Shown: positions 30,565-38,716 of the stretch, one piece after another
Position numbering within the stretch: position 1 is the stretch's first letter
Layout of the letters: the number at the start of each line of letters is the position of its first letter
DNA from: Calothrix sp. FI2-JRJ7
GTDB lineage: Bacteria; Cyanobacteriota; Cyanobacteriia; Cyanobacteriales; Nostocaceae
Direction of reading: 5' to 3'
NCBI GenBank assembly: GCA_019359675.1
Contig: JAHHGX010000003.1
Coordinates: 24,381 to 88,380, forward strand
Length of the DNA: 64,000 bases
Notes under the pieces: model-generated
Seen by the model: the letters and a program-made list of their open reading frames with translations, nothing else
What the model was told of the DNA's origin: nothing
Databases searched by the model: none
Translations under genes and position numbers: made by a program

Positions 30565-32289
30565 ATGTACGATTCTAATGTAGTACTGCCGATTTTTTTA
30601 GAACCAGCGTACCGTTTATTTAAGCTAATTAGTTACAGTAAATATACACAAACTTTTTTCGCAGTTAATGAAGAAGAATATCCTTTTATACCTTGCGTCA
30701 TTCAAAAAATATTATTACCACAATCAAAAAACTTTGAACATAAGTTACAAATATTACAACAGTTAAGTAAGTCTTCTCAAATCCCTAAATTAATAGATTA
30801 CCATTGCGGCAACGATTGTATCTATTTAATATTTGAACATATTGAAGGTATAAATTTAAATACGTTACTTGCAGAACAAGGGACTTTAAGCGAAAATAAA
30901 ATTTGGCAAATACTGACAGATATTTTAACCACTTTAAAATTAGTACATAGTCATAGATTAATTCATTGTGACATCAAGCCAGAAAATATTATATGTAAGA
31001 ATGGCAAGCAGGATTTTGTTTTAGTTGATTTTGCTGCTTCTCAGGTAGCTGCTGCTCATTATCAAGCTAGTAACATTATTACAGGTAGTCCAGAATATAC
31101 GGCGCCAGAGCTTGCTTTATCTAAACCAATATTTAGCAGTGACCTTTACAGCTTGGGTGTTACTTGTATTTATTTACTAACCCAAGTACGACCTTTTGAT
31201 TTATATGATACCGCAAATAATCAATGGGCATGGCGCCATTATTTACAAACACCTATCAGTGAGCGGTTGGGTAATATTCTTGACAAGCTTATCAACCAAG
31301 ATATAAATCAGCGTCCTGCGTCAGTTGATGAAGTATTAATGATGATGGGTATTTCAGCATATACTACGCATGAACCAAAAAATCAGGCGCCTGCGGAGCA
31401 TAAAACTATACATTCGACTTCAGAAGTAAACGCAGTTGCAGTTTGTTTGGATAAAAATATTATTGCGAGTACCCATAGTAACAAAGATGTATGTGTATGG
31501 AATTTTAAAACACAACAATTATTACATACACTTCACGGTCATAATAAACCAGTTACATCAGTAGCATTTAGTCCTGATGGTCAAATATTGGCAACAGGTA
31601 GCGATGATAAAACAATCAAATTATGGAATCAAGATTATAAAGAAATTTATACCTTGGTAGGACATCAACACGTCGTCAAGTCAGTAGCATTTCATCCAAA
31701 TGGAAAGATAATTGCTAGTGGAAGTTGGGATAAAACGATTAGACTTTGGGATGTCACTACAGGTAAACAAGTTGCTGTACTGACTGGACATAAACTTCAA
31801 GTCAGTGCAGTCACATTTAGTGCAGATGGTAAATATTTAGCTAGTGCAAGCTTTGATAAAACAGTTCGCTTGTGGAAAAATGGCGCCGATTATTTATCAT
31901 ATTCACTATCTAATATATTATCAAGTCATACATGGGCGGTTACTGCCGTAGCATTTAGTTCAGACGGGAAAATTTTAGCAACAGGTAGCGACGATAACAC
32001 CATCAAACTATGGAATATAAATACTGGTGAAGAATTTGCCACACTTACAGGACATTCTTGGTCAATTACAGCACTAGTATTTAGTTCTGATGGAACTTTG
32101 TTAACAAGCGTTAGTAAAGATAAAACAGTTAAACGGTGGCAAGTTAGCAACCAAGAAGAAGTAACCACGCTTTCAGGTCATACAAATTCTGTTACAAGCG
32201 TTGCCATTGCTAACTCTGACACACAAATTATTGTCATTGGTAGCAAGGACAAAACAATTAAGATTTGGGTATTAGACATTTCCCATTAG
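30565..32289 (+). CDS. Protein-kinase-like domain fused to seven WD40 repeats
   Basis: The 574-aa protein has a kinase fold at about residues 15-265 and a complete seven-repeat WD40 propeller at about 285-574 (repeat ends VCVWN, IKLWN, IRLWD, VRLWK, IKLWN, VKRWQ, IKIWV). The kinase part is degenerate. The glycine loop reads SYSKYTQTFF, the beta-3 lysine motif reads CVIQKI where relatives have CVIKQ, and DFG is DFA. HCDIKPEN (with catalytic Asp, Lys, Asn), SPEYTAPE and a DLYSLGVT element are kept. It may be a weak kinase or a pseudokinase scaffold. It follows the SPFH gene by 111 bp after a terminator, so it is probably transcribed separately. Confidence 0.85.
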   Translation: MYDSNVVLPIFLEPAYRLFKLISYSKYTQTFFAVNEEEYPFIPCVIQKILLPQSKNFEHKLQILQQLSKSSQIPKLIDYHCGNDCIYLIFEHIEGINLNTLLAEQGTLSENKIWQILTDILTTLKLVHSHRLIHCDIKPENIICKNGKQDFVLVDFAASQVAAAHYQASNIITGSPEYTAPELALSKPIFSSDLYSLGVTCIYLLTQVRPFDLYDTANNQWAWRHYLQTPISERLGNILDKLINQDINQRPASVDEVLMMMGISAYTTHEPKNQAPAEHKTIHSTSEVNAVAVCLDKNIIASTHSNKDVCVWNFKTQQLLHTLHGHNKPVTSVAFSPDGQILATGSDDKTIKLWNQDYKEIYTLVGHQHVVKSVAFHPNGKIIASGSWDKTIRLWDVTTGKQVAVLTGHKLQVSAVTFSADGKYLASASFDKTVRLWKNGADYLSYSLSNILSSHTWAVTAVAFSSDGKILATGSDDNTIKLWNINTGEEFATLTGHSWSITALVFSSDGTLLTSVSKDKTVKRWQVSNQEEVTTLSGHTNSVTSVAIANSDTQIIVIGSKDKTIKIWVLDISH

Positions 32290-32290
32290 A

Positions 32291-32344
32291 TGTAGAGACG
32301 CGAAATTACCCTTCGGGGAAACCTTGGGTTTTCGCGTCTCTACA
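32291..32344. repeat. GTAGAGACG palindromic repeat between convergent genes
   Basis: TGTAGAGACGCGAAA and TTTCGCGTCTCTACA are 15-bp inverted ends around a CCTTCGGGG-type inner hairpin. It begins 1 nt after the kinase-like gene's stop codon and ends just before the PSRP-3 gene's 3' end, where it may act as a bidirectional terminator. Confidence 0.8.
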
Positions 32345-32368
32345 ACGGTTTCAGGAAACGGCCTTATA

Positions 32369-32668
32369 TCAAGCGCTACCAGTGAAGGTGACTTCAGGAA
32401 ATTTCAACTGAGCTTCACCCATAGGTCGATTTTTGCCTTCTTCTTGCCAGTAGTTAATTACTTCTGTAGCTTTGTTGAGCAACTCGACTCTATCTACATC
32501 TGTAATCCAGTGTTTAGACTCTAGTTCTTTTTTTAGTTCTTCCCAGGCATCATTTCTGGGCCAAAAGAAGTACTTTGTCAAGGGACTCGTGCCTTTGCCC
32601 ACAATTTGGTCAACTGCTAGGGCTACATTCTCATCTAACCAGAGAATCTTTAAGAGAAATTTGGACAA
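32369..32668 (-). CDS. ycf65: Ribosomal protein PSRP-3 / Ycf65
   Basis: The 99-aa protein matches plastid-specific ribosomal protein 3 of cyanobacteria and chloroplasts ([56 protein letters not shown]). It binds the small ribosomal subunit. The start is a TTG at 32668 preceded by a strong GGAGG site 5-6 nt upstream; no ATG lies near it. The gene is convergent with the WD40 gene and divergent from the HAD gene. Confidence 0.93.
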   Translation of the reverse strand: MSKFLLKILWLDENVALAVDQIVGKGTSPLTKYFFWPRNDAWEELKKELESKHWITDVDRVELLNKATEVINYWQEEGKNRPMGEAQLKFPEVTFTGSA

Positions 32669-32673
32669 TCACA

Positions 32674-32680
32674 CCTCCGG
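32674..32680 (-). promoter_or_regulatory. Strong ribosome binding site for a TTG start (PSRP-3)
   Basis: On the minus strand CCGGAGGTGTGATTG places GGAGG shortly before TTG. It supports TTG as the real initiation codon of the PSRP-3 gene. Confidence 0.6.
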
Positions 32681-32838
32681 GACGCATCCGGGCGAACTTT
32701 ACAATCAATCAGACAGACGATTGCCTATTTTAACTTAATAATCTACCACTTGAGCAAATCATCATAAATAATTAGGCTCGCGTAGCTAAAAAATTGAGAT
32801 AAAGTAGTTCAGGAACTTTCCTTTGCTTCTCACACTCC

Positions 32839-33642
32839 ATGACTGAACAATCCTTAGTAAACACTATTATTGTTTTCGATATCGATGGCGTTATTCGCGA
32901 TGTTGGTGGTTCCTACCGTCGTGCCTTAGCTGATACTGTCGAGCATTTTACAGATTTGGCGTATCGTCCTACACCAGTAGATATTGATAAGCTTAAATCA
33001 GAAGGCATTTGGAATAATGACTGGGAAGCTTCACAGGAGTTGATATTTAGGCACTTTGAAGCTCAAGGTAAACACCGTAATCAAGTTCAATTAGACTATC
33101 AAACGATAGTAGCATTTTTTCAATCACGTTACAGAGGTACAGACCCTAACAACTGGAATGGCTATATTTGTGATGAGCCATTGTTATTGCATCCCACATA
33201 TTTAGAAGATTTAACGTCATCTGGTATTTTATGGGGATTTTTTAGCGGCGCCACTCGTGGTTCTGCAAATTATGTGTTAGAAAAACGCCTCGGTTTAAAA
33301 GCACCTGTACTATTAGCAATGGAAGATGCACCAGGTAAACCAGACCCTAAAGGATTATTTGAGACAGTCAGGCGCCTAGAAGCCGAACAAAACAATACGA
33401 TTAATACCGTTATATATGTAGGTGACACAGTAGCTGATATGTACACCGTTATTAAAGCAAGACAACTAGAACCACATCGCGAATTTATTGGTGTTGGTGT
33501 ACTACCACCCCATGTCCAAAAAACACCCTCACGACGCGAAGCTTATGCGGAACTATTAATAAATGCAGGCGCCGAAGTTGTTTTTTGTAACGTCCAAGAT
33601 TTAACCCCAGCCCGCACAGCAGCTTTACTTCTCAAAAATTAA
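32839..33642 (+). CDS. HAD-type hydrolase, TIGR01548 family
   Basis: The 267-aa cyanobacterial HAD-superfamily phosphatase has motif I VFDIDGVIRDVGGSYRRAL at residues about 12-30, a motif II-like GFFSGATRGS, the lysine of motif III in GKPDPKGLFETV, and motif IV VIYVGDTVADMYTV. The Asp nucleophile and the acid/base Asp are present. The family is defined from cyanobacterial and plant-like members; its substrate is not established. It is a single gene, followed by a palindromic repeat between it and the convergent DUF326 gene. Confidence 0.92.
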   Translation: MTEQSLVNTIIVFDIDGVIRDVGGSYRRALADTVEHFTDLAYRPTPVDIDKLKSEGIWNNDWEASQELIFRHFEAQGKHRNQVQLDYQTIVAFFQSRYRGTDPNNWNGYICDEPLLLHPTYLEDLTSSGILWGFFSGATRGSANYVLEKRLGLKAPVLLAMEDAPGKPDPKGLFETVRRLEAEQNNTINTVIYVGDTVADMYTVIKARQLEPHREFIGVGVLPPHVQKTPSRREAYAELLINAGAEVVFCNVQDLTPARTAALLLKN

Positions 33643-33660
33643 ATGTAAACTCAAAATTGT

Positions 33661-33684
33661 GGAACAGGCATCCCTGCCTGTCCC
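33661..33684. repeat. GGAACAGGCA palindrome downstream of DUF326 gene (copy 1 of 2)
   Basis: GGAACAGGCA and TGCCTGTCCC form a hairpin around TCCC. It lies 30 bp beyond the DUF326 stop, the same spacing as the second copy at 42511 has from the second DUF326 gene. No T-run follows. Confidence 0.75.
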
Positions 33685-33714
33685 AAACAAAAAGATTCAA
33701 AATATTCAAAAATA

Positions 33715-34119
33715 TTAAATACTTAAACTATCTAAAGAAATATTATTTTCTCTACGGAAGTAAGAACTTGATTTAAAACCTATAGTTTTACAAGACTCAG
33801 CACACTGACGGCAAATATTTGCACAGTGTTGAAGTTTCGCGTCATTGCCCATAGCTTCGCAAGCAATAGCAGTACTAATGCACATCTCCGCACACAGTTG
33901 GCAAGTGCGACCCATAAATTCTGAACCATCTACAATCAAATTGACGCACATCATGCACATCTCAGCGCAGTCACGCATCATACACATTAAGCTCATATTG
34001 ATTGACTTACTGTCAACCGATTTGCAATAGTTGAGAGTTTCAATACAAGTGTCTTGGCATTCGACACATACTTGTTTACAAGCTTCGATTTCGGAAAGTA
34101 CGTTCTCTGTAATCATCAT
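33715..34119 (-). CDS. Four-helix-bundle copper-binding protein (DUF326), copy 1
   Basis: The ATG at 34119 (MMITENVLSEIEACKQVC) is chosen because the paralogue at 42567 starts in the same way and a GGGGA-type site precedes it. The approximately 134-aa product is a cysteine-rich helical bundle with repeated CxxxC-type spacing (CVECQDTC, CAEMCMMC, CQLCAEMC, CRQCAESC), typical of DUF326 and related to cytosolic copper storage proteins (Csp). It has no signal peptide, so it should be cytosolic. A role in buffering Cu(I) or other thiophilic metal is inferred from family knowledge. Confidence 0.88.
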   Translation of the reverse strand: MMITENVLSEIEACKQVCVECQDTCIETLNYCKSVDSKSINMSLMCMMRDCAEMCMMCVNLIVDGSEFMGRTCQLCAEMCISTAIACEAMGNDAKLQHCANICRQCAESCKTIGFKSSSYFRRENNISLDSLSI

Positions 34120-34486
34120 GGTTTTATCCCCTGCACAAAACAAACTGTTCGTTGAATGGCTCATAATTAGTACGTTAAGACTTTGTATCTGAGAAATCAA
34201 TAGGTCTTAAGGTTGCCAAATTTATAAATTTCTAAACCCTACTTGATAAGTGGGGATTTTAAAAATCTATAACAATTGTAAAGAAGTTGTATATATCGTA
34301 TATTTTAAGGAGACAGCCCTTGTAAATAAACAATTATGGATTGTTGCTGTGATTATAAAATTATCAAATTCACCTCATTCGAGAATGTGGATGAGTATTT
34401 AAACTTATCGACATATTTCTTAACATTAAGAAGCTACGGTTGCTAACTTTAGATTATTGTCATGAAATCTTGATATTTGCCTGATT
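34120..34486. other. Divergent intergenic region, DUF326 and prohibitin-like genes
   Basis: The gap is AT-rich and lacks a supported gene. An AAGGAG at 34309-34314 is followed only by TTG and a stop codon nearby. Promoters for both divergent genes should lie here, but no clear metal-sensor operator was found. Confidence 0.4.
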
Positions 34487-35281
34487 ATGCATAATAAGAA
34501 GACTTTTAACAAAACAATTAGAATAATTTTGACTTTGGCGTTAGTAGGTATAATTTTCTTCCCCTTTGCTTTTGTTCAAGCTGGGGAGCGAGGAGTACTA
34601 ATGTACTTTGGGCGAGTTGAAGATAAGATTCTTCCAGAGGGTATTCACTTTATTATTCCCCTAGTTAATACTGTTAAGAATTTGAGCGTCCGAGTTGAAA
34701 AGCAAGAAATATCTGCTGAAGCTTCTTCAAAGGATTTGCAGGAAGTATATGCTGATGTGGCTTTGAATTGGCACATAGTACCAGAAGAGGTAAATATCAT
34801 CTATCAACAGATAGGTGATGAAGTTCAAATTATTGACAAAATTATTAATCCGGCGGTTGAAGAGGTGTTAAAGGCTGTAATGGCACAGTATACTGCGGAG
34901 GAAATAATTACTAAGCGTAGTGAGGTGAAAGCTGGCGTTGATGAGTTGTTAACTACACGACTAACTAGTTATCACATTAATGTTGATGATATTTCACTTG
35001 TTCATGTTCGTTTTTCTGATAGGTTTATGGATGCTGTTGAAGCGAAACAAGTTGCTGAACAAGATGCGAAGCGCGCGGACTATGTTGCACTTAAGGCTAT
35101 TAAGGAAGCTGAAGCTAAGGTAAATTTGGCTAAGGGTGAAGCGGAAGCACAAAGGTTGATAAAAGAAAATTTAACTCCTGATATTATACGTAAGCAAACT
35201 GTTGATAAGTGGGATGGTCAGTTGCCGAAGATTGTTAATGGTGGTGATTTGAAGTTTGATGTTGGTCAGTTTATGAAATAG
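34487..35281 (+). CDS. Prohibitin-family SPFH protein
   Basis: The 264-aa protein has one N-terminal membrane helix (IRIILTLALVGIIFFPFAFV) and a band-7/SPFH domain (GERGVLMYFGRVEDKILPEG, VEKQEISAEASSKDLQEVYADV). It ends in an Ala/Glu/Lys-rich coiled coil (KAIKEAEAKVNLAKGEAEAQ). It matches bacterial prohibitins, which form membrane-anchored rings. It is 30-40% alike by eye with the protein at 61582-62427, with shared SSKDLQ and KGEAEAQRL motifs. Its stop codon abuts a palindromic repeat shared with the convergent DUF1634 gene. Confidence 0.9.
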   Translation: MHNKKTFNKTIRIILTLALVGIIFFPFAFVQAGERGVLMYFGRVEDKILPEGIHFIIPLVNTVKNLSVRVEKQEISAEASSKDLQEVYADVALNWHIVPEEVNIIYQQIGDEVQIIDKIINPAVEEVLKAVMAQYTAEEIITKRSEVKAGVDELLTTRLTSYHINVDDISLVHVRFSDRFMDAVEAKQVAEQDAKRADYVALKAIKEAEAKVNLAKGEAEAQRLIKENLTPDIIRKQTVDKWDGQLPKIVNGGDLKFDVGQFMK

Positions 35282-35283
35282 TT

Positions 35284-35319
35284 GTAGGTTGGGTTCCGCA
35301 AAGCCTTCACCCAACCTAC
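35284..35319. repeat. GTAGGTTGGG palindromic repeat (complete short form)
   Basis: GTAGGTTGGG and CCCAACCTAC are perfect 10-bp arms around TTCCGCAAAGCCTTCA. The terminal CTA/TAG of the element is used as the stop codon of the convergent DUF1634 gene. Confidence 0.85.
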
Positions 35320-35819
35320 GGAGCTATTATAAGACTGTATGTTAAGGCACCTAGAACGAGTAAGGATATAAAGAAGTAAGTAAAGTCTCGTTGTTTTAGG
35401 AAGGTGAATAAACAAATAATTACTCGGATGACTGGTATTGAAACTAGTACTAGTAAGCCAAGTTGAATTACAGCATCGCTGTAACCATCTGATACTGCTT
35501 TTACTATACCTACTGGAGAACGTAATCTTTCAGGTTCTCCGTAAAAGAAGCGATATGTAATAGCTTCAGAGCCGTAATTTACCAAATAAATTATACCGCC
35601 AAATAATACTACTGCACTGGCTAGTAAAACACCATATTTTAGTAAGTTACTCAGCAAAGCTTCTAATTTTTGCTCGCTTTCTGGTTTCTCAATTTTAATA
35701 GTTTGCCGTTTTTGTAATGCAGCAATATCACTGTCTTGTTCTTCTGGTTGTAGCTGTAGTGTACTTACTTTTTCTGATGTTGACGAAAACCAGCTAGTAT
35801 TTAAATCTAAGTTATCCAT
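35316..35819 (-). CDS. DUF1634 membrane protein, partner of TauE/SafE
   Basis: The 167-aa protein has a charged N-terminal tail of about 45 residues and three membrane helices (YGVLLASAVVLFGGIIYLVN, AVIQLGLLVLVSIPVIRVII, YFFISLLVLGALTYSLII), the layout of DUF1634. It follows the TauE/SafE gene by 3 bp, a conserved pairing that suggests an accessory subunit of that transporter. Its TAG stop codon lies within a palindromic intergenic repeat. Confidence 0.88.
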   Translation of the reverse strand: MDNLDLNTSWFSSTSEKVSTLQLQPEEQDSDIAALQKRQTIKIEKPESEQKLEALLSNLLKYGVLLASAVVLFGGIIYLVNYGSEAITYRFFYGEPERLRSPVGIVKAVSDGYSDAVIQLGLLVLVSIPVIRVIICLFTFLKQRDFTYFFISLLVLGALTYSLIIAP

Positions 35820-35822
35820 TTT

Positions 35823-36656
35823 TTACACCCCAACCAGACTGTTATATACCATTTTTAAAGCCATTGCTACTAATACAAAGCTAAAGACTATTCTTAAGAC
35901 TTGAGTCTTTGCACCTACTAACACTCTGGCGCCTAAAAAAGCACCAGGTAAAACACCCAACATTACTGGCATTGATAATCCTGGGTCTATATATCCGCGC
36001 GCTAGGTAAACTCCCGCAGATGCAGCTGCGGTTACACCTATCATAAAATTACTTGTGGTTGTTGATACTTTGAACGGAATACGCATTACTTGGTCCATTG
36101 CCAATACTTTGAACGCACCCGAACCAATGCCAAGTAAACCAGAAATTATACCTGCAACAAACATAACGCTAAAGCCACCCGTAACGGAGTTGACTTGATA
36201 GGACATTAGTCCATCCGGTGTTGGGTAAGTTCCGTTAAGTTGTAAATATTCTGCGACTGGGTTAGATGGCTCGTTTTCTGGATTTTCGAGTTTGGGTTGC
36301 TGTGAAAGATAAGCAGAGTAAAGTAAAACAACTGCCAATACAATAGTTAATGCTTTTACAGAGACAAAAGTAGCTATTAAAGCTCCTAATATGGCTCCAA
36401 ACGTTGTGGCTACTTCCAGAAACATTCCTAATCGTAAATTAGTGTAGCCTTTTTTGATATATGTAGATGCGGCGCCTAATGATGTAGCAATGACTGACAC
36501 GAGTGAGGCGCCCACAGCATAGCGAATATCAACTCCGAATACTGATGTTAGTAACGGAACAATTACAACTCCACCACCTAGTCCTGTTAAGGCGCCTATC
36601 AAACCAGCAGTAAATGACCCAACCCAAACCAACAAAGAAAATTCCAGAATATTCAA
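35823..36656 (-). CDS. TauE/SafE-family sulfite/organosulfonate exporter, copy 1
   Basis: The 277-aa protein has about eight membrane helices in two homologous halves. Each half carries the family's glycine-rich motif (GLIGALTGLGGGVVIVPLL and GIISGLLGIGSGAFKVLAMD). It is probably a permease for sulfite, sulfonates or similar anions. No ATG fits the N-terminus; a TTG at 36656 preceded by GGGGGA is the likely start. It forms an operon with the DUF1634 gene and sits in a sulfur gene cluster. Confidence 0.88.
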   Translation of the reverse strand: MNILEFSLLVWVGSFTAGLIGALTGLGGGVVIVPLLTSVFGVDIRYAVGASLVSVIATSLGAASTYIKKGYTNLRLGMFLEVATTFGAILGALIATFVSVKALTIVLAVVLLYSAYLSQQPKLENPENEPSNPVAEYLQLNGTYPTPDGLMSYQVNSVTGGFSVMFVAGIISGLLGIGSGAFKVLAMDQVMRIPFKVSTTTSNFMIGVTAAASAGVYLARGYIDPGLSMPVMLGVLPGAFLGARVLVGAKTQVLRIVFSFVLVAMALKMVYNSLVGV

Positions 36657-36993
36657 GTTTTCCCCCTTGATAATTAAATTTTATCGAAATGTCGAATATT
36701 TGAAGTTTTACTAATATTACTTTTGAAAAACTATATATTCTAGTTCTGTAAAAATTAATTCTCTTAAAGCTAATTGATTATTAGTTAACTGTAATTATTT
36801 TATAATTTAGCACTTTGGCTTAAAAGCAAAATGTTCGATATTAACATATTTTACCTTAATCGCGTTAAAAAATGACAGAAACCAAATTACTTTCGTAAGT
36901 ATGGCTTCTGTCACAGCCATGATGATAATCCTTCAGTTAGACCTAGAAACTGAGTTTATAGCTCCAACGAAGGAAACTTATAAAACAGGTGCA
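36657..36993. other. Intergenic gap, AT-rich, no feature recognised
   Basis: The 337-bp stretch lies upstream of the TauE/SafE gene. No conserved reading frame, hairpin with T-run or repeat of the window's families was found. Confidence 0.4.
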
Positions 36994-37629
36994 TTAATCG
37001 TCAATTGGTGCATTTGGAACTTGTGTACTAATATCTGAAATAGATAAGTTAGGAATTGACCAACTGTTCTCAACTGCTTGATCCCCTGCTTTTAATACTT
37101 TTGCTGGGCTAACATTTAATTCGTATGCTCCAGTTTGAGGATTAGTGGATATAACTAATTGTGTTCCTGGTGTAATTTTGAGTGCTTCTGCTTCTGTTAA
37201 TTCATCAATTCCCAGGCTTGTTGAATTCGCTAGTTTGGCGCCGCTTGGTAGATAAATTCCATCACAACTCCAATCATCATCTGTATATTTGCCGTTTCCT
37301 AAATAGAAGAGAGTAGGTGCTTTTTTACCTTTGTGAGCATATATTGCTAAGGTGTTGCCTGTTTCGTTTCGACATTGAGCGGGATGTGATGCTGTTTCAA
37401 GAATGTATTTTTGTAACTGCAATTGACCTATTTTTTGCTCAATTTCTGTGGGTGTGTATTCTGAATTTTCTTGAGGCGCCGTTTTAGCTTGTAGTAACTT
37501 ATTCAGAGACTCTGTTACCTCAGTATATTCAGAAGTTTGAGTTAATTTGGCTTTGCTTGCCCAAGATGGTTGAGCAAATATAAAATTCATCAAAATGAGC
37601 AAAATTATCAAAACACTTTTTAATTTCAT
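36994..37629 (-). CDS. Exported protein of unknown function
   Basis: The 211-aa protein starts with a signal peptide (MKLKSVLIILLILMNFIFAQ, likely cut after SWA). The mature part has one pair of cysteines (PAQCRNET and DDWSCDGIYL) that could form a disulfide. A segment (AEALKITPGTQLVISTNPQTGAYE) looks like a small beta domain. I do not recognise the family. It lies 74 bp downstream of the CadD-type gene on the same strand and may be co-transcribed with it. Confidence 0.7.
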   Translation of the reverse strand: MKLKSVLIILLILMNFIFAQPSWASKAKLTQTSEYTEVTESLNKLLQAKTAPQENSEYTPTEIEQKIGQLQLQKYILETASHPAQCRNETGNTLAIYAHKGKKAPTLFYLGNGKYTDDDWSCDGIYLPSGAKLANSTSLGIDELTEAEALKITPGTQLVISTNPQTGAYELNVSPAKVLKAGDQAVENSWSIPNLSISDISTQVPNAPIDD

Positions 37630-37703
37630 AGATTCCCCTTAAAACTCTAAAACTTGATATTTTCTAATGAATCGAGAGAAATATAATTATAGTAGTATCA
37701 ATA

Positions 37704-38402
37704 TTAATTTTCCTCTATCTCTGGGGTTGATGTTTTTCTAACAATTCCCATTAAACAAATACTACTTGCCAGCAGAGCTAGTGGTGATAAAGCGTGACTT
37801 TCTAAAATAATATATACACCTAGCCCAACTAATACAAACGGTACAAGATGACTACCATAGTTAGTGAGAGTATTGGCAATAAATGCCTGCTTGGTCATTA
37901 GGTAGCTGGCGTAGCACCAAACTCCGACCAATGAAAAGAATACAGCTAAAATTACTGGAAGTGAGTTTAATTCACTATTTGCAAATAACGGAACATAAAT
38001 ACTTATATTATCACTGCCATTCGCAACAGTAATTGCTGCAACGCTATAAACTTGAGGAGAAAGAATACTACTGAAAAAAGATGATTGAGATTCTTCTGAG
38101 TCGTTATTTTCTTCCTCGAAATCATTATTTTGTTTATTTAACCATTGATTTAAACCGATTGCAATTGGCGCCAGTCCTAATAGTCCAATCCAACGGTCAG
38201 GTAAAATTAATCCACCAAAAAAACCAGGAATACTCACAACAACTAAGAGCGCGAACCCTAGATATTGACCGATAACAATGTGCCCACGACGAAAAGTAGA
38301 ATTTACCTGTGAAAAAAACAATGTTAAAATCACTAAATCATCTAGATTTGTTGCGGTAAATGCTGTGAATCCTGTAACAAATGATGCAGTTAATTCTTCC
38401 AT
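37704..38402 (-). CDS. CadD-family cadmium resistance transporter
   Basis: The 232-aa membrane protein has about five to six helices. The N-terminal FTAFTATNLDDLVILTLFFSQ and a later ANGSDNISIYVPLFA motif, with Asp and Asn in membrane segments, match the CadD/LysE-like cadmium exporter family. The acidic loop with NDFEEENNDSEE could bind metal. It is encoded divergently from a LysR regulator, with a palindromic repeat between. Cadmium as the substrate is a family inference. Confidence 0.85.
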   Translation of the reverse strand: MEELTASFVTGFTAFTATNLDDLVILTLFFSQVNSTFRRGHIVIGQYLGFALLVVVSIPGFFGGLILPDRWIGLLGLAPIAIGLNQWLNKQNNDFEEENNDSEESQSSFFSSILSPQVYSVAAITVANGSDNISIYVPLFANSELNSLPVILAVFFSLVGVWCYASYLMTKQAFIANTLTNYGSHLVPFVLVGLGVYIILESHALSPLALLASSICLMGIVRKTSTPEIEEN

Positions 38403-38415
38403 ATTATTTTTAGCT

Positions 38416-38496
38416 GTAGGTTGGGTGGAGGCTTTGGGGAACCCAACATCAAAGACATGGACAATTTGTTGGGTTCCGTTCCTCCACCCAACCTAC
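38416..38496. repeat. GTAGGTTGGG palindromic repeat (long form)
   Basis: Outer arms GTAGGTTGGGTGGAGG and CCTCCACCCAACCTAC enclose inner GGAACCCAACA and TGTTGGGTTCC arms and a short spacer. This shows the element is built from two opposed half-units. Confidence 0.85.
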
Positions 38497-38535
38497 AAAC
38501 TACAAACTGCGGTACAATCTGATTTAAAGAATTAA

Positions 38536-38550
38536 TACGGTAAGTCAATC
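38536..38550 (+). promoter_or_regulatory. TACGGTAAG box upstream of the LysR gene
   Basis: TACGGTAAGTCAATC differs by one base from a box at 39864-39878 and shares TACGGTAAG with a reverse-strand box before cysK. It is a candidate operator of the sulfur cluster. Confidence 0.45.
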
Positions 38551-38630
38551 AACAAGCGTGAGATTATCTTGTGTATCGAGCGACTCGTGTACCAGCACGA
38601 CTTTTTGGCTATGGTTTAAATTTATCTCTC

Positions 38631-38662
38631 AAGAGTTTTAGGAGCAAATACTCTTTTTTTTT
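38631..38662 (+). terminator. Terminator-like hairpin in the LysR gene leader
   Basis: AAGAGT and ACTCTT pair around a 14-nt loop and are followed by eight to nine T residues, 55 bp before the LysR start. It could attenuate LysR transcription. Confidence 0.45.
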
Positions 38663-38716
38663 AAATCAATAAGCAGAAGTTATTGAATGAAGTTATTAAA
38701 TAGTGGGAATGCGTAA

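Larger units (their letters stand above)
38403..38716. other. Divergent regulatory region, CadD-type and LysR genes
   Basis: The gap holds the long palindromic repeat, a TACGGTAAG box at 38536-38550 and a hairpin with T-run at 38631-38662 ahead of the LysR gene. No protein-coding frame is supported. Confidence 0.5.

Noticed and set aside
32324..32738. Plus-strand frames opposite PSRP-3
   Set aside because: They are antisense to a conserved ribosomal protein gene and lack any family signature.
33661..33684. GGAACAGGCA hairpin as a rho-independent terminator
   Set aside because: No T-run follows on either strand, so it is listed as a repeat.
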